This document shows positions 31,886-34,214 of a DNA stretch of 34,214 bases, in pieces. The DNA comes from JBHIBA01 sp046758845 (lineage in GTDB: Bacteria > UBA8248 > JACPRG01 > G963555815): assembly GCA_046758845.1 (NCBI GenBank), contig JBHIBA010000013.1, positions 1-34,214 on the forward strand. The letters run 5' to 3'. Numbering within the stretch: position 1 is the first letter of the stretch; each line of letters starts with the position of its first letter. The notes under the pieces are model-generated. The model did no database searches. It saw only the letters and a program-made list of their open reading frames with translations, and had not been told where the DNA came from. The position numbers were made by a program, and so were the translations under genes.

Positions 31886-34214
31886 ATGAAGCTGAAGAGA
31901 GTTTCCAGTTTGGCGAAGGCCTTGAATCCCGAGATGGGGAGGAGGTCCTTTCTGAAAACGGCGGGGATCGGCCTGGGCGCGGGGGCCTTGCTCTCGAGTC
32001 CGCTGGTTCGCGAGGCGAGGGCCGCAACCAACGGCAGGCCCAAACCGCCCAAGTTGGACCAGTTCAAGACCATCTGCGGCAACTGCGCCGTGGGATGCGG
32101 TTTCGTCGGCGAGGTCCAGAACGGCGTGTGGGTCAGCCAGGAGCCCTGGTTCGAGCACCCCATCAACCTGGGCAGTCTCTGTTCCAAGGGCGCCGCGGCC
32201 CGGGAGCACGTCATCAGCGAAAAGCGCCTGCGCTACCCCATGAAGCTGGAGGGGGGCCGGTGGAAGCGGCTGTCGTGGGATCAGGCCCTGGGCGAGATCG
32301 CCGCGAAGCTCAAGGCGATCCGGGACAAGGACGGACCGGACGCGATGATGATCCTCGGCTCCGCCCATCACAACAACGAGACCGCCTACGCCCTGAGGAA
32401 GTTCGCGGCGCTTTGGGGAACGAACAACATCGATCACCAGGCCCGCATCTGCCACTCTACCACCGTGGCGGGCCTCGCCAACGTGTGGGGCTACGGGGCG
32501 ATGACCAACAGCATGAACGACATCAGGCACAGCAAGTCCATCCTGATGATCGGAGAGAACGCCTGCGAGTCCCACCCCATCTCCATGCAGCACATCCTCA
32601 CGGCCAAGGAGAGGAACAAGGCCGTTTTGATCGTGGCGGACCCGCGGTTCACCAAAACGGCCGCGTTCGCCAACATGTACGTCCGTCACCGCTCCGGGAC
32701 CGACGTGGCCTTCGTCTACGGGCTGGCGAACATCATCCTGGAGAACGGCTGGCAGGACAATAAGATGATCAACGAGCGCACCTACGGCTTTGACCAGTTC
32801 AAGACCGAGGTGACCAAATACACCCCGGACGTCGTTTCCGACATCACGGGCGTGTCGGTGCCGGAGCTGACCCGGGTGGCCAAGACCCTGGCGGACAATC
32901 GGCCCGGGACGGTCATCTGGGCGATGGGCGGAACGCAGCACACCAACGGCACCTGTGTCACCCGTTCTTACTGCGCCCTCCAGCTTGTCCTGGGGAACAT
33001 GGGCAGGTCCGGAGGCGGCGCCAACGTCTTCCGAGGCCACGACAACGTCCAGGGGGCGACGGACCTGGGCGTCCTCTCCAACACCCTGCCCGGGTACTAC
33101 GGCCTGTCGGCGGGGGCCTATAAGCACTGGGCCAACGTTTGGGATCTGGACCTCAAGTGGCTGAAGGGCCGGTTCAAGAACGCCAAGATGAACGGCAAGA
33201 AAGGCTTCACCGTGGCCCGGTGGTACGAGGGCGCCCTGATGGACGCCAAAGAGCTGGGCAACGGGGGGGTGAACGTCAAGGCCGCCTTCTACTGGGGCCA
33301 CGCCAGCAATTGCGAGTCCCAATACCACCGGGTGAAGAAGGGCTTGGAGAAGGTCGAGCTCCTGGTGGACATCGACCCCTTTGTGAGCAACACGGCGGTT
33401 ATCCCCGACCGCAAGGACGGGGTCTACATCCTCCCCGCCGCCACGCAGTATGAGCAGCCGGGAAGCGTGACCAACTCCAACCGGGACATACAGTGGCGCA
33501 ACCGGATCATCTCGCCGGTGTGGGAGAGCCGGACCGACCTGGCCATCATGCTGGACCTGGCCCAGCGCCTCGGCTTCAAGGACAAGCTCATCCACAGTCG
33601 CAAAGGGGACTGGAAAGGCGTTCCCAAGGACATGAAGGGGGTGAAGGAGCTCCCGGAGGAGAGCCTGGCCTCCATCGTGGGCGAGTGGAACCTCGGGATG
33701 CGGACCATCGGCATGGTGGGCCAGACCTACGGGCGGATGAAGCGCCAGCAGGAGTGGGCCCACGCCTTCAACGTCGAGAACAAGCGGGCCGAGGGAGGCC
33801 CGGTGGACGGCGAGTACTGGGGTCTGCCCTGGCCGTGCTGGACGGAGAAGCATACGGGCTCGCCCATCCTTTACCGGATTGAGGTGCCGGTGGCGGAGGG
33901 CGGAATGGGCTTCCGGGCCCGGTGGGGCACCCAGGCCCCCGACGGGCGGACGCTCCTGGCGGCCAATGGCTCGGCCCCTCCGGACAGCTCCATCGACAGC
34001 GGCTACGCCCAGCTGAAGAACTGGAAGACCGATCTGAGCGGGAAGGTCTTCGGGGATTCCATCGCCAAGGGGCTGGCGCCCTACGGCAACGGGCGGGCGC
34101 GTTTCAATGCGTGGAACATCCCGGACCCAATTCCCATCCACCGGGAGCCACTGCACAGTCCGCGCCCGGACTTGATCGCCAAGTGGCCCACCTACGACGA
34201 CGTCAAGGACCACT
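31886..34214 (+). CDS. fdhA: Molybdopterin formate dehydrogenase alpha subunit, Cys-type, 3'-truncated by the window edge
   Basis: ATG 31886 has GGGAGGGAGCGGGA upstream. The frame is open to the last base, giving 776 visible residues of the usual 950-1000. The Tat signal has GRRSFLKTA (R19-R20). A [4Fe-4S] site is formed by C64-x2-C67-x3-C71 and C99 (CGNCAVGCGF; LGSLCSKG). The catalytic region reads NIDHQARICHSTTVAGLA; C189-H190 occupies the position of Sec-His in E. coli FdnG/FdhF, so this is a cysteine enzyme. AMTNSMNDIRHSKSILMIGE and NMGRSGGGANVFRGHDNVQG are molybdopterin-guanine-dinucleotide-binding segments. It oxidises formate to CO2 (or the reverse), probably on the periplasmic side given the Tat signal. 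TorD, Tat-target and iron-sulfur genes upstream support the call. The beta subunit would lie beyond the window. Confidence 0.92.
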   Translation, partial: MKLKRVSSLAKALNPEMGRRSFLKTAGIGLGAGALLSSPLVREARAATNGRPKPPKLDQFKTICGNCAVGCGFVGEVQNGVWVSQEPWFEHPINLGSLCSKGAAAREHVISEKRLRYPMKLEGGRWKRLSWDQALGEIAAKLKAIRDKDGPDAMMILGSAHHNNETAYALRKFAALWGTNNIDHQARICHSTTVAGLANVWGYGAMTNSMNDIRHSKSILMIGENACESHPISMQHILTAKERNKAVLIVADPRFTKTAAFANMYVRHRSGTDVAFVYGLANIILENGWQDNKMINERTYGFDQFKTEVTKYTPDVVSDITGVSVPELTRVAKTLADNRPGTVIWAMGGTQHTNGTCVTRSYCALQLVLGNMGRSGGGANVFRGHDNVQGATDLGVLSNTLPGYYGLSAGAYKHWANVWDLDLKWLKGRFKNAKMNGKKGFTVARWYEGALMDAKELGNGGVNVKAAFYWGHASNCESQYHRVKKGLEKVELLVDIDPFVSNTAVIPDRKDGVYILPAATQYEQPGSVTNSNRDIQWRNRIISPVWESRTDLAIMLDLAQRLGFKDKLIHSRKGDWKGVPKDMKGVKELPEESLASIVGEWNLGMRTIGMVGQTYGRMKRQQEWAHAFNVENKRAEGGPVDGEYWGLPWPCWTEKHTGSPILYRIEVPVAEGGMGFRARWGTQAPDGRTLLAANGSAPPDSSIDSGYAQLKNWKTDLSGKVFGDSIAKGLAPYGNGRARFNAWNIPDPIPIHREPLHSPRPDLIAKWPTYDDVKDH

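Noticed and set aside
31634..34213. Very long minus-strand open frame (859 codons)
   Set aside because: It lies opposite the molybdopterin FDH alpha subunit, whose plus-strand translation has clear Tat, iron-sulfur and Mo-cofactor motifs. Its own composition (Val/Leu/Gly/His/Pro-rich) is a GC-rich shadow.

Overview
The window looks like the chromosome of a GC-rich, Gram-negative-type bacterium. It encodes an outer-membrane CsgG-family protein, several lipoproteins with clear lipoboxes and two Tat substrates. It is also a selenocysteine-decoding organism with at least partly anaerobic or redox-versatile metabolism: a glycine-reductase selenoprotein A is read through an in-frame UGA, and there is a molybdenum formate-dehydrogenase locus. 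The phylum cannot be fixed from the sequence alone. The mix (NMT1-type binding protein, orphan grd genes, FDH with a TorD-like chaperone and Hdr/MvhD-like iron-sulfur protein) would fit environmental lineages such as Desulfobacterota, Methylomirabilota/Rokubacteria or Tectomicrobia. No tRNA, rRNA, transposase or CRISPR array was seen.

Region 1 (1-13.4 kb) is a cell-surface and secretion region. It holds the 3' end of a CsgG-like gene, then a 2314-residue secreted RHS/YD-repeat protein with a divergent, AT-richer C-terminal tip. After it come a small YD/YwqK-like ORF, an orphan HExxH metallopeptidase domain that looks like a displaced toxin tip, a tiny ORF, a lipoprotein, and a tight three-gene operon (minus strand) of exported TPR and coiled-coil proteins.

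Region 2 (13.8-19.6 kb) is a catabolic island. A minus-strand operon encodes an NMT1/THI5-like periplasmic binding protein, an M29/NicX-like metalloenzyme, an SCP2-like protein and an M24 creatinase/aminopeptidase-P-type hydrolase. It is divergent from a plus-strand nitrilase. The intergenic region carries an FNR/CRP-like palindrome and a perfect 34-bp tandem duplication. Uptake and hydrolysis of a small nitrogenous organic compound is the most natural reading, but the substrate is unknown.

Region 3 (19.8-25.4 kb) contains a small exported protein with a strong terminator, a REP-like GTAG-headed hairpin and the two-gene grdA-grdC unit. Glycine reductase subunits B, E and D are absent from the window. 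An exported cupredoxin-like protein and a TVP38/TMEM64-family membrane protein follow. A four-unit 15-bp hairpin minisatellite and an intrinsic terminator close the region.

Region 4 (25.5 kb to the end) is a formate-dehydrogenase neighbourhood. It contains three small unknown genes including a lipoprotein, an inverted TPR gene, a multi-[4Fe-4S] HdrA/MvhD-like electron-transfer protein translationally coupled to a TorD-type chaperone, a small acidic protein, the short formate-dehydrogenase Tat-target protein, and a Cys-type molybdopterin FDH alpha subunit that runs off the window. Electrons from formate probably pass through the iron-sulfur protein; this is inferred from context.
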